A DNA stretch of 64,000 nt. Source: UBA7672 sp965229115. GTDB lineage: Bacteria; Pseudomonadota; Alphaproteobacteria; Caulobacterales; Hyphomonadaceae. Every line of letters starts with the position of its first letter. The stretch's first letter is position 1. The position numbers were made by a program, and so were the translations under genes. This document shows positions 33,031-42,193 of this stretch, piece by piece. Below the pieces are notes generated by a model, which ran no database searches, had not been told where the DNA came from, and saw only the letters and a program-made list of their open reading frames with translations. The DNA is taken from assembly GCA_965229115.1 (NCBI GenBank), contig CBDDIR010000002.1:62001-126000 (forward strand), read 5' to 3'.

Positions 33031-35499
33031 ATGGTTGCCCTCAAATCATTCCGTCATTCCGGTCCGTCCTTTGCTGATCTGGTGCCCTATGCCGGCCTGA
33101 TCGACAACGGCGTGATCCTGCTCAAGGACGGCTCTCTCATGGCCGGCTGGTATTTCGCAGGGCCGGACAGCGAGAGCTCGACCGACGCCGAGCGAAACGA
33201 AGTCTCGCGGCAGATCAACGCGATCCTGTCACGGCTCGGCTCCGGCTGGATGATCCAGGTCGAGGCCATCAGGGTTCCGACCGGAGACTATCCGGCCGAG
33301 GACAATTGCCACTTCCCCGATCCGGTCACGCGGGCGATCGACGCCGAACGGCGAGCCCATTTCCAGAAGGAGAGGGGGCATTTCGAGAGCCGGCACGCAA
33401 TGATCGTGACCTGGCGGCCGCCGGAGCCGCGGCGCTCGGGGCTGACGCGCTATGTCTATTCCGATGCGACCAGCCGTTCCGCGACCTATGCCGATAAGGC
33501 GCTCGATAGCTTCCTGGCCTCAATCCGCGAGGTCGAGCAATATCTCGCCAATGTCGTGTCGATCCGCCGGATGATGACACGGGAGACTGTAGAGCGCGGC
33601 GGTTTCCGGGGCGCCCGCTATGACGAGTTGTTCCAGTTCATCCGCTTCTGCATCACCGGCGAGAACCATCCGGTGCGCCTGCCCGAGATCCCGATGTATC
33701 TCGACTGGCTGGTGACGGCCGAGTTGCAGCATGGCCTGACGCCGCTGGTGGAGAATCGTTTTCTCGGTGTCGTGGCGATCGACGGCCTGCCGGCAGAAAG
33801 CTGGCCGGGAATCCTGAATAGTCTTGACCTGATGCCGCTCACCTATCGCTGGTCATCGCGTTTCATCTTCCTCGATGCCGAGGAGGCGAGGGCGAAGCTT
33901 GAGCGCACCCGCAAAAAATGGCAGCAGAAGGTGCGCCCCTTCTTCGACCAGCTCTTCCAGACGCAAAGCCGCTCGGTCGACCAGGACGCCATGCTGATGG
34001 TGGCAGAAACCGAAGACGCGATCGCCGAAGCCTCATCCCAGCTCGTCGCCTATGGCTATTACACCCCGGTCATCGTCCTCTTCGACGAGGACCAGTCTCG
34101 CTGCCAAGAGAAGTGCGAGGCGGTCCGCCGTCTGATCCAGGCGGAAGGGTTTGGCGCACGGATCGAAACGCTGAATGCGACCGACGCCTTTCTCGGCAGT
34201 CTGCCGGGCGTTGCCTATGCCAATATCCGCGAGCCGCTGATCAATACGCGCAACCTCGCCGATCTCATCCCTCTCAATAGCGTCTGGTCAGGAAGCCCGA
34301 CGGCGCCTTGCCCCTTCTATCCGCCTGGCTCACCGCCGCTGATGCAGGTTGCCTCGGGCTCGACACCGTTCCGGCTGAACCTGCATGTCGATGATGTCGG
34401 GCACACGCTGATCTTCGGGCCGACCGGCTCCGGCAAATCCACCCTGCTGGCGCTGATCGCCGCGCAGTTTCGACGCTACGCCGGCGCCCAGGTATTCGCC
34501 TTCGACAAAGGTGGCTCGATGCTGCCGCTGACGCTCGGCCTCGATGGCGATCACTACCAGATCGGTGGCGATTTCGCTTCTTCAGCGGAAGGCGAGGGGA
34601 GGGGACTGGCCTTCTGCCCGCTTGCCGAGCTGTCGACCGATGGCGACCGCGCCTGGGCGTCGGAATGGATCGAGACCCTGGTGGCGCTTCAGGGTGTGAC
34701 CCTCACGCCGGACTATCGCAACGCCATCTCCCGGCAGATCGGGCTGATGGCGGAATCGCGCGGCCGTTCGCTGTCGGATTTCGTGTCGGGCGTACAGATG
34801 CGCGAGATCAAGGATGCGCTGCATCACTACACCGTCGACGGTCCGATGGGGCAGCTTCTCGATGCCGAGGAGGATGGTCTGGCGCTTGATGCGTTCCAGT
34901 GCTTCGAGATCGAGGAACTGATGAACATGGGCGAGCGCAATCTCGTGCCGGTGCTGACCTACCTGTTCCGTCGCATCGAGAAACGCCTGACCGGTGCACC
35001 CAGCCTGATCATCCTCGATGAGGCCTGGCTGATGCTCGGCCATCCCGTCTTCCGCGACAAGATCCGCGAGTGGCTGAAGGTCTTGCGCAAGGCGAACTGC
35101 GCCGTCGTGCTCGCCACCCAGTCGATCTCAGATGCGGAGCGCTCCGGCATCATCGATGTGCTGAAGGAGAGTTGCCCGACCAAGATTTGCCTGCCGAATG
35201 GGGCCGCGCGGGAGCCAGGCACGCGAGAGTTCTATGAGCGCATCGGCTTCAACGAACGGCAGATCGAGATCGTCGCGACGGCGCTTCCAAAGCGCGAATA
35301 CTACGTCGTCTCGCCCGAGGGCCGCAGGCTCTTCGACATGGCGCTCGGGCCCGTCGCGCTTTCGTTTGTCGGCGCATCCGGCAAGGAAGATCTGAAGCGC
35401 ATTCGCGCCCTGCATTCCGAACACGGGGCCGCATGGCCTTGTCCTTGGCTCCAGCAAAGGGGGATCGCCCATGCCGAAACACTCTTTCCCGCCGCGTGA
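33031..35499 (+). CDS. trbE: TrbE, VirB4-type ATPase
   Basis: An 822-aa VirB4 homologue. The N-terminal CagE/VirB4 domain covers about residues 1-420; the ATPase domain has Walker A IFGPTGSGKSTLLALIA and Walker B LIILDEAWLML. The end of the reading frame overlaps trbJ by 29 nt. It is full length for the family and should energise pilin dislocation and T4SS assembly. Confidence 0.95.
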   Translation: MVALKSFRHSGPSFADLVPYAGLIDNGVILLKDGSLMAGWYFAGPDSESSTDAERNEVSRQINAILSRLGSGWMIQVEAIRVPTGDYPAEDNCHFPDPVTRAIDAERRAHFQKERGHFESRHAMIVTWRPPEPRRSGLTRYVYSDATSRSATYADKALDSFLASIREVEQYLANVVSIRRMMTRETVERGGFRGARYDELFQFIRFCITGENHPVRLPEIPMYLDWLVTAELQHGLTPLVENRFLGVVAIDGLPAESWPGILNSLDLMPLTYRWSSRFIFLDAEEARAKLERTRKKWQQKVRPFFDQLFQTQSRSVDQDAMLMVAETEDAIAEASSQLVAYGYYTPVIVLFDEDQSRCQEKCEAVRRLIQAEGFGARIETLNATDAFLGSLPGVAYANIREPLINTRNLADLIPLNSVWSGSPTAPCPFYPPGSPPLMQVASGSTPFRLNLHVDDVGHTLIFGPTGSGKSTLLALIAAQFRRYAGAQVFAFDKGGSMLPLTLGLDGDHYQIGGDFASSAEGEGRGLAFCPLAELSTDGDRAWASEWIETLVALQGVTLTPDYRNAISRQIGLMAESRGRSLSDFVSGVQMREIKDALHHYTVDGPMGQLLDAEEDGLALDAFQCFEIEELMNMGERNLVPVLTYLFRRIEKRLTGAPSLIILDEAWLMLGHPVFRDKIREWLKVLRKANCAVVLATQSISDAERSGIIDVLKESCPTKICLPNGAAREPGTREFYERIGFNERQIEIVATALPKREYYVVSPEGRRLFDMALGPVALSFVGASGKEDLKRIRALHSEHGAAWPCPWLQQRGIAHAETLFPAA

Positions 35500-36280
35500 A
35501 ACGGCAGGCGCCGCGGTCATCGCGGCCATCATTCACTCCGCCGCCCTACCGATCCCCGCCGAGGCCGGCGGCGTCACCGGGCAGGCCACCGAATGGACGC
35601 AGCTCGCTAACAATGCCGAGCTCGTCTCGCTGGTCGGCAAGTCTGCGGAGCAGGTGAACAACCAGATCACCCAGATCACCCAGCTTGCCGAGCAGATCCA
35701 GAACCAGCTGAACATCTACAACAATCTCCTGCAGAACACGGCGCAGCTTCCGAACCACATCTGGGGTCAGGTCGAAAGTGATCTGAAGAGCTTGCAGAAC
35801 GTCGCGGCGCAGGGACAGGGCGTTGCCTTCTCGATGGGCAATATCGACGATGTTCTGAAACAGCGTTTCCAGAGTTTTGCGGAGATGAAGAGCAATCTGC
35901 CGGATGGAGCGAGCTTTTCCACGACCTACCAGAACTGGTCCGACACGAACCGCGACACGATCGCCGGTACGTTGAAAGCCGCCAATCTCACGGCTGACCA
36001 GTTTTCGAGCGAGGAAGGCACGATGTCGTCGCTCCGCTCGATGTCGGAGTCGGCCGACGGCCAGATGAAGGCGCTGCAGGTCGGGCATCAGATCGCCGCC
36101 CAGCAGGTCGCGCAGATGCAGAAGCTGCGCGGTCTCGTCTCCCAGCAGATGACCATGATGGGAACGTGGTTCCAGTCCGAGCAGGCGCAAAAGGACCTGG
36201 CGCAGGCGCGTCGCGAGCAGTTCTTCAGCGCAACCGAGCGCGACATCCGTGGTGGCCAGACAATGGAGCCCCGCTGGTGA
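35471..36280 (+). CDS. trbJ: TrbJ, VirB5-type secreted pilus-tip protein
   Basis: A 269-aa protein with a Sec signal (IAAIIHSAALPIPAEAGG) and a long alpha-helical body rich in Gln/Asn (NNQITQITQLAEQIQNQLNIYNNLLQN), typical of TrbJ. The C-terminal tail RDIRGGQTMEPRW is nearly repeated at the end of the next protein, TrbK. Its TGA overlaps the trbK GTG. Confidence 0.9.
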   Translation: MPKHSFPPRETAGAAVIAAIIHSAALPIPAEAGGVTGQATEWTQLANNAELVSLVGKSAEQVNNQITQITQLAEQIQNQLNIYNNLLQNTAQLPNHIWGQVESDLKSLQNVAAQGQGVAFSMGNIDDVLKQRFQSFAEMKSNLPDGASFSTTYQNWSDTNRDTIAGTLKAANLTADQFSSEEGTMSSLRSMSESADGQMKALQVGHQIAAQQVAQMQKLRGLVSQQMTMMGTWFQSEQAQKDLAQARREQFFSATERDIRGGQTMEPRW

Positions 36281-36507
36281 GCCCGCGTCTGGTCATCATC
36301 CTCGTCTTGGCGGGGACCGTCGCGCTCAGTGCCGGCATAGCCACCTGGATCATGGTCCAGCCGCGTCCAGTGCCCGTGTCAGGATCGAGCGCGGTATCGA
36401 CGCCACCTGCCTCCGAGGCAGAGCGCCGCGAGCATCGCGAAAAGTTCTTCAGTGGCGATCCGGACCGCGACGTCCGTGGCGGCCAGGAGATGAAACCGCG
36501 ATGGTGA
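36277..36507 (+). CDS. trbK: TrbK, putative entry-exclusion protein
   Basis: A 76-aa membrane-anchored small protein: one hydrophobic segment (LVIILVLAGTVALSAGIATWIMV), a Pro/Ser-rich linker, and a tail RDVRGGQEMKPRW. The N-terminal part lacks the lipobox cysteine of RP4 TrbK, fitting the alternative rhizobial TrbK type. It starts at GTG 36277 in overlap with trbJ and its end overlaps trbL. Expected role: preventing entry of a second copy of the same plasmid. Confidence 0.8.
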   Translation: MSPRLVIILVLAGTVALSAGIATWIMVQPRPVPVSGSSAVSTPPASEAERREHREKFFSGDPDRDVRGGQEMKPRW

Positions 36508-37697
36508 TCGTCCGTCCCTCCCGGAAGCTGGAGCTCGTGTTCATTGCAATTGGGCTCGTCCTGTTGGCGAGTGCACCTGCATTCGCACAGCAGGGTTCGG
36601 TCCTAACGACCCTGGAGAACTCCGTCGTCACGGCCGCGAAAGGCTGGGAGACGACGGTGATGAACGCGGCGCGTTCGCTGTTCTGGATCCTTGCCGGCAT
36701 CGAGGTCGGGGTCGCCGCGGTTTGGCTGGCGATCAACGCCGCGTCACTTGACAGCTGGTTCGCCGAACTCGTCCGGCGGATCATGTTCATCGGCCTCTTC
36801 GCCTTTATCCTCGACCAGGGTCCGTCCTTCGCCAAAGCCGTGGTCGACAGCCTCTACCAGATCGGCGCCGGCGGCGGCTCGGCCTCGCCCGCAAATATCT
36901 TCGACGCAGGCATCCGGGTCGCGACCAAGATGTCCGAACAGGCGAAGTTCGGGCTTTGGGAAGACAATGCGCTGGCGATCGCCGCCGTCTTCGCCATGGT
37001 CGTGGTCGTCGTCTCCTTCTCGCTGGTTGCCGCGATTTTCGTCGCCGTCATGGTCGAGATGTATGTCGGCCTGCTCGCCGGCTTGATCATGCTCGGTCTT
37101 GGCGGCTCGTCCTTCACCAAGGATTTCGCGGTCAAATATCTGGTCTATGCTTTCTCCGTCGGCATGAAGCTGATGGCTCTGGTGATGATCGCCAAGATCG
37201 GCTCCGACATTCTGCTGGGCTTGGCCGAGGCACCGACGGCCACATCCGAGCAGTTCATCACCACGCTTGCCATCGCCGGCATTTCGGTCGTGGTCTTCGT
37301 GATCGCCATGTATGTCCCGCCCATCCTGCAGGGCGTGGTCCAGGGCGCCTCGGTCGCCGGCGGGATGGAAGCGATCCGCCATGGCGGCCAGGCCGCGACC
37401 TTTGCAGCCGGCGGCGCGTTCCTCGGCGCAAGTGCTGCAACAAAAGGGGCGCAGACGGCAAGCTCGGCGCGGGCAGGGGGCTCTTCGATGGCGGGAGCGG
37501 CACTTCGCGGCATGGCGTCCGGTATTGGAAGCGCTGGCTGGGCAGCCGGATCGGCAGCCAAGGAGAAGGCGATCGCGTCTCCCGGCGCCTACGCCGGGTC
37601 GCTGCTCGGACTTGCCAACGCCAAGCTCGACCAGACGCGTCAGTCGGGTAGACCAGCGCCGTCATCTCCGCCCCCACCCATCAACGAGAACAGGTAG
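36501..37697 (+). CDS. trbL: TrbL, VirB6-type polytopic membrane protein
   Basis: A 398-aa inner-membrane protein of the T4SS. A signal-like N-terminus (ELVFIAIGLVLLASAPAFA) is followed by at least six hydrophobic segments up to residue ~300, then a Gly/Ala/Ser-rich hydrophilic tail (FAAGGAFLGASAATKGAQTAS). The ATG at 36501 overlaps the trbK stop by 7 nt. Forms part of the translocation channel. Confidence 0.9.
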   Translation: MVIVRPSRKLELVFIAIGLVLLASAPAFAQQGSVLTTLENSVVTAAKGWETTVMNAARSLFWILAGIEVGVAAVWLAINAASLDSWFAELVRRIMFIGLFAFILDQGPSFAKAVVDSLYQIGAGGGSASPANIFDAGIRVATKMSEQAKFGLWEDNALAIAAVFAMVVVVVSFSLVAAIFVAVMVEMYVGLLAGLIMLGLGGSSFTKDFAVKYLVYAFSVGMKLMALVMIAKIGSDILLGLAEAPTATSEQFITTLAIAGISVVVFVIAMYVPPILQGVVQGASVAGGMEAIRHGGQAATFAAGGAFLGASAATKGAQTASSARAGGSSMAGAALRGMASGIGSAGWAAGSAAKEKAIASPGAYAGSLLGLANAKLDQTRQSGRPAPSSPPPPINENR

Positions 37698-37713
37698 CTG
37701 GAGGCTGATCCCC

Positions 37714-38391
37714 ATGGCCGGACGCGATCCGTCAAATATTCGCCCTATCGCCAATCCTTATCTCGCTGCGCGCAACGAATGGAACGAACGCTATGGTTCC
37801 TATGTGAAGGCGGCCGCGGCCTGGCGCATCGTCGGCATCACGGGCATGACCATGGCGGTGATCGGCTTTACTTACGCACTTTATCAAAGCACGCAGGTCA
37901 AGCTCGTCCCCTATATCGTCGAGGTCGACAAGCTCGGAACGGCCTCCAGTGCCGGCTTCCCGCAGCAGATCGAATATGCCGACCCGCGTGTGGTGCGCGC
38001 CACGCTCGGCAGCTTCGTCTCGAATTTCCGGAGCGTAACGCCGGATGCGGTGGTGCAGAAGCAATATATCGACCGGACGTATGCGCTGCTCAGGACCTCG
38101 GACCCGGCGACAGAGAAGGTCAATGCCTGGTTCCGTTCCAATTCGCCCTTCGAGAAAGCGAAGACTGCGACGGTGGCGGTCGAGGTCAACAACATCGTCG
38201 CTCTATCGAACCAGTCCTATCAGGTTGACTGGACCGAATTCGAGCGCGACCGCCGCGGCAAGGAGACGGCCACCCGCCGCTTCCGCGGCATCGCGACCGT
38301 GACCCTCACGCCGCCGCAGGACGAGGGCGTCATCCGTTTCAACCCCATCGGTCTCTATGTCAGGGACTTCGACTGGACTGCGCAGCTTTGA
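37714..38391 (+). CDS. trbF: TrbF, VirB8-type protein
   Basis: A 225-aa bitopic protein: short cytosolic N-terminus (NIRPIANPYLAARNEWNERYG), one transmembrane helix (AWRIVGITGMTMAVIGFTYALYQS), and a periplasmic NTF2-like VirB8 domain. A GGAGG ribosome site lies upstream of ATG 37714. Scaffold protein of the inner-membrane complex. Confidence 0.9.
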   Translation: MAGRDPSNIRPIANPYLAARNEWNERYGSYVKAAAAWRIVGITGMTMAVIGFTYALYQSTQVKLVPYIVEVDKLGTASSAGFPQQIEYADPRVVRATLGSFVSNFRSVTPDAVVQKQYIDRTYALLRTSDPATEKVNAWFRSNSPFEKAKTATVAVEVNNIVALSNQSYQVDWTEFERDRRGKETATRRFRGIATVTLTPPQDEGVIRFNPIGLYVRDFDWTAQL

Positions 38392-38407
38392 AAGGCATGG
38401 CCCGAAC

Positions 38408-39262
38408 ATGAATATCCGACTTGAGAACGATTCGCCCACGCTGACTGCGGGCGCCATCATATCAGCGGCGCTGGCGTTCTCCGCCCTTGCACCTCTCAAT
38501 GCCAATGCAGCCGACGGCGTCACCGCCAATGAGGCGAAGGGCGTAAGCATTTCCGGCCAGTGGCGCGGATCGCGCGGGCTCGTGACCAAGGGAGCCGACG
38601 GCAAGGTGATCTTTCTCTTTGGCGAGGTTCAGCCCTCGGTCATCTGCTCACCGCTGCAGGTCTGCGACATCGAGCTTCAGGGTGGCGAGGTCGTTCGCGA
38701 TGTGCTGATGGGCGACACCGTGCGCTGGAAGGTCGAACCGGCCACATCTGGGGCGGCAGGCGGACAGGCGATCCACCTGATTGTCAAGCCGTCTGAGCCC
38801 GGTCTCGTCACCTCGATGGTGGTGACGACGTCACGGCGGACCTATCATATCCAGCTCAAATCGCACTCAAGCCAATATATGGCCCGCGTCGGCTTCGAAT
38901 ATCCGGAAGACGTTTCGGCGAAACTCGCAGACATCAATGCCCGGCTCGAGGCGAGCACCATTCCGGGAGCCGGTGTTCCAGCAGAGCAGTTGAACTTCTC
39001 CTATTCCCTCTCGGGCAAAGCCGGCTGGCGGCCGACGCGGGTCTATTCGGACGGCCTGAAAACCTACATCCAGTTCCCGCGCTCGATCTCCGGCCAGGAT
39101 GCACCGGTGCTCTTTGTCACGTCAGGCGGCCAGAACCGCATCGTCAACTACCGGATGAAGGGCGACATGATGGTGGTCGATTATCATGTCGATCGCGCGG
39201 TGCTCGTCTCGGGCGTCGGCTGGAAACAGGAAAAGGTGACGATCAGAAGAGGACGGCGGTGA
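38408..39262 (+). CDS. trbG: TrbG, VirB9-type outer-membrane-complex protein
   Basis: A 284-aa periplasmic protein with an N-terminal signal (IISAALAFSALAPLNANAA) and a VirB9/CagX domain (YSLSGKAGWRPTRVYSDGLKTYIQFP and GWKQEKVTIRRG). It is one of three core-complex components with TrbH and TrbI. Its TGA overlaps the trbH ATG. Confidence 0.9.
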   Translation: MNIRLENDSPTLTAGAIISAALAFSALAPLNANAADGVTANEAKGVSISGQWRGSRGLVTKGADGKVIFLFGEVQPSVICSPLQVCDIELQGGEVVRDVLMGDTVRWKVEPATSGAAGGQAIHLIVKPSEPGLVTSMVVTTSRRTYHIQLKSHSSQYMARVGFEYPEDVSAKLADINARLEASTIPGAGVPAEQLNFSYSLSGKAGWRPTRVYSDGLKTYIQFPRSISGQDAPVLFVTSGGQNRIVNYRMKGDMMVVDYHVDRAVLVSGVGWKQEKVTIRRGRR

Positions 39263-39735
39263 TGCGAAACTCTGCCGACAATCTCCTCTTGCGCCCCATC
39301 CGCGCCCTTGCCGCAGCTAGCACCTTCGCCATCCTCCTCTCCGGATGCCAGTCGATGGGGACGGACGGTCTCGTCGCGAGCAACGCACCACCCGAGATCT
39401 CCGGCCCGGCGGCAAGCGCCATTGCCGGCGATATGGTCAGCCGCCTTGCCGAGCAGATCGGACCCGGCAAGGCGACGGTTGCACTGAAGGCGGATACTTC
39501 ACCTTTCGGGCAGGCTCTTGAGGCGGCGCTGAAAGGCTGGGGTTACGCCGTCGTTACCGACCAGAAGACGGACGACGGAACGAAGATCATCCCACTCGCC
39601 TATGTGATCGTGCCCTTCGACGGACAAGTGCTGGCGCGCCTTTCGACCGATAACGTCGAACTTGGCCGCGCCTACACCGTGACTGCCAGCGGTGCTGCGC
39701 CGACAAGTGCGCTCTCGCTGATGCGACGTGGCTGA
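39262..39735 (+). CDS. trbH: TrbH, core-complex lipoprotein
   Basis: A 157-aa lipoprotein: the signal ends with the lipobox LLSGC at about residue 30. The body is short and beta-rich (TVALKADTSPFGQALEAALKGWGYAVV). VirB7-like position in the operon suggests it stabilises TrbG in the outer membrane. Confidence 0.85.
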   Translation: MRNSADNLLLRPIRALAAASTFAILLSGCQSMGTDGLVASNAPPEISGPAASAIAGDMVSRLAEQIGPGKATVALKADTSPFGQALEAALKGWGYAVVTDQKTDDGTKIIPLAYVIVPFDGQVLARLSTDNVELGRAYTVTASGAAPTSALSLMRRG

Positions 39736-39746
39736 AGGGAAGAATC

Positions 39747-41066
39747 ATGGTCCAATCCTTGCAACTTGGCGGCGCTGCAAATGCCGAAGCGGAATCTGGC
39801 ATCAAGCGGATCAACCGCCTGCCGATTATCGTGGTGCTCGTGCTGGTCATCGCTTTCCTGGGCGTGATTTTCTATGGGCTTTCCTCCCGTGGACTCTACT
39901 TCGGAAGGGACAGCGGTCTGGAAACGAGTTCGGGTAGTCCGGCTTCAACCTTCGCCGACCAGATCAAGCGCGGCGTAACCGATGGCATCATCGGCGAGCC
40001 GCAACAACAGACCGCGTTCCAACCGACACCCGCCGAGACCAAACAGGAAGAGAAGGCGAACAATCCCTTCACGCCGCAGCCGGGACAAAACGGAAAACAG
40101 CAGCGCGGGCAGGAACTGGAAAACGAAGAGGTCTGGCGTGCACGGCTTGAGCGCGAGCAGAGGGAGCAATATCTGCGTGAGCGGCATCGACAACGCATGG
40201 CCCGGCTGCAGGCGAATGATGCGGCCTACGACGCACCGCTCGCGATAGATCGCAGCAAGCTGGCGGCGCGGACAGACGATACTACCGGAACGACGCCAAA
40301 CACTTCGCCGTCGACAACCGCCGGCGCCAACTCAGATCTTTACGCCGCCGCATTGCGCGCTGGTCTCGGCGGGCAGAATGTCGATCCGAACGGGCAGAAC
40401 TCCAAAGAGGACTTTTTCAACGCCGATCTCAAGGAACTCGGATATCTCCCAAATCGTGTCGTGCCGCAGCAGTCGCCGTATGAACTCAAGCGGGGTTCGG
40501 TCATTCCGGCGACGCTCATATCAGGCATCAACTCGAACCTGCCCGGTCGTATCACCGCCCAGGTCAGTCAGAATGTCTATGACAGCGCGACCGGGCATCG
40601 CCTGCTGATCCCGCAGGGAGCGAAGCTCTTCGGCCGCTACGACAGCAAGGTGTCGTTCGGGCAAAGCCGGGTTCTCGTCGTCTGGACCGATATAATCTTC
40701 CCTGGTGGATCCACGCTGCAGATTGGCGGCATGGCGGGAACAGATGCGCAAGGCTACGGTGGCTTCCACGACAAGGTGAACAACCACTATTGGCGGACAT
40801 TTGGTTCGGCAGCGCTGATTGCGCTGATCGGAACCGGGATCGACGCGTCCATACCCGAGAGTTCGACGCTGGCCACGCAGGATACGGCCTCCGATGCGGC
40901 AAGGCGGAATTTCGCGGAGAGCTTCGGAAGGGTTGCCGAGCAGACGATCAGTCGAAACCTCAACGTCCAGCCAACGCTTGAGATACGGCCGGGGTACAAG
41001 TTCAACGTCCTGGTGGATAAGGACATTGTTTTTCAACACGATTTTCGTACTGAAGATGAAAATTGA
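39747..41066 (+). CDS. trbI: TrbI, VirB10-type energy-sensing core protein
   Basis: A 439-aa protein with a single transmembrane helix near residue 30-50 (LPIIVVLVLVIAFLGVIFYGL), a Pro/Gln/Glu-rich periplasmic linker, and a C-terminal VirB10 domain (RGSVIPATLISGINSNLPGRITAQVSQNVYDSATG ... LLIPQGAKLFGRYDS). It is the last intact trb gene; the expected downstream regulators are absent. Confidence 0.95.
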   Translation: MVQSLQLGGAANAEAESGIKRINRLPIIVVLVLVIAFLGVIFYGLSSRGLYFGRDSGLETSSGSPASTFADQIKRGVTDGIIGEPQQQTAFQPTPAETKQEEKANNPFTPQPGQNGKQQRGQELENEEVWRARLEREQREQYLRERHRQRMARLQANDAAYDAPLAIDRSKLAARTDDTTGTTPNTSPSTTAGANSDLYAAALRAGLGGQNVDPNGQNSKEDFFNADLKELGYLPNRVVPQQSPYELKRGSVIPATLISGINSNLPGRITAQVSQNVYDSATGHRLLIPQGAKLFGRYDSKVSFGQSRVLVVWTDIIFPGGSTLQIGGMAGTDAQGYGGFHDKVNNHYWRTFGSAALIALIGTGIDASIPESSTLATQDTASDAARRNFAESFGRVAEQTISRNLNVQPTLEIRPGYKFNVLVDKDIVFQHDFRTEDEN

Positions 41067-42193
41067 CAGCGAAGTTGCTGTGCGTGGAGACCCCTCGCGT
41101 CGACAGAACCGTATGCAACCAGATCCGGCTTACCTTCCGAGGCGCTGGTCGAGCTTGCAAAGGCTGGTTCCTTTCAATCCTCGCCAAAGCTCGCGTACCG
41201 CAATACACTCTCTGCGATCAAAACGTTCTGTAACGATGAACTGCCGCTGTTCGCAGCCGCGGCCGAGACGGTCAATATTCATCACTATTGGGGATGACAC
41301 TGGCCCAACGAACCTCGTCGTCTGGCCGACGCTTTTTGATAGCCGCTGACGCCTTGAGCGAAGAGTAGCCCCTTCACGCGATTGACATGCCTGACCCGTT
41401 CAGCAATCAAAACTTTGCGTCCCCGGCAAATCCGACGCCGATCTTCGTCCTTCGGACTTGGCGCTCTGACCATCGCACAGACGCATGGCTCGCCGCGCTT
41501 GAACGCGAGCGATGTCCGCGTCAGAGCCTCTCCATCGATCTTGTTGGTCTTCATACGCCGACGTCGACGGGAGGTCGCGATGGAAGCTGCGTCGACGACG
41601 TAACTTTCGATGCCGTGAGCCTCCGGCACGCGGCGTATCCAGAAGCCGTCCAATCCTGCCTCTTGGATCGTCACGATGGGAAGCAATTTTCCGGTTCTCA
41701 ACCGCGCCTTCTGCTATAGCTGCTCAAATCGATCCAGCAGCTCGGCCACATTGCCACCAGCCACTACATGCTTCAACATCTTCTCGTCACTGCCCGGCGA
41801 CAGCGAAGTGATCGACCAATTCGCTCGGCTCCGTTCCAATGACACAGAAATTGCGCCGAGATCAGTGCGGACAGTGGTTGGATGAATGGATGCAGCTTCC
41901 ACAAACTGCTCCTCCTGAGAGAGTGTGGTGATGCACACCTCGCTCTGCCAGAGCGGCGGCAACCAACCGGCTTTGAAAGAGGGTCTCCACTACGGCATCT
42001 GCTGAACGAGCGCGGTGAAACGCGCATCGAACGGCGCGTGGAGGGAATGGCGCAGAAGGCGCTGACACAATGCCTGCGGCGGCTGGAGCGCAAAAGCTTT
42101 TTTTCCTCCCGGTTCTCATAACCTCGCCGATGGGGGGGCGGATACGCCATTACGCCGCAGGCTGCTCGCTGCCTGGCGACCAAATTCTTGGTC
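41067..42193. other. Gene-poor stretch downstream of trbI with decayed sequences
   Basis: No intact gene. Right after trbI (41067-41300) two frames look partly coding; one on the plus strand contains LVELAKAGSFQSSPKLAYRN before a stop near 41295, but no family is recognised. 41285-41890 is an IS110 relic. 41890-42193 carries nothing I can support. Confidence 0.6.
41285..41890 (-). pseudogene. IS110-family transposase remnant (N-terminal half, in-frame stop)
   Basis: The N-terminal DEDD domain of an IS110 transposase is seen in two pieces in the same frame. The first ends ...VVAGGNVAELLDRFEQL and the second resumes with IVTIQEAGLDGFW, SYVVDAASIATSRRRRR, KTNKIDGEALTR and AERVRHVNRVKGLLF. They are separated by a TAG at 41714-41716, so a single nonsense mutation breaks the gene. 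The C-terminal half with the catalytic Ser is missing. Non-functional. Confidence 0.75.

Noticed and set aside
41067..41300. A TraR gene remnant after trbI
   Set aside because: The short coding-like stretch does not resemble TraR in either the autoinducer-binding or HTH part.
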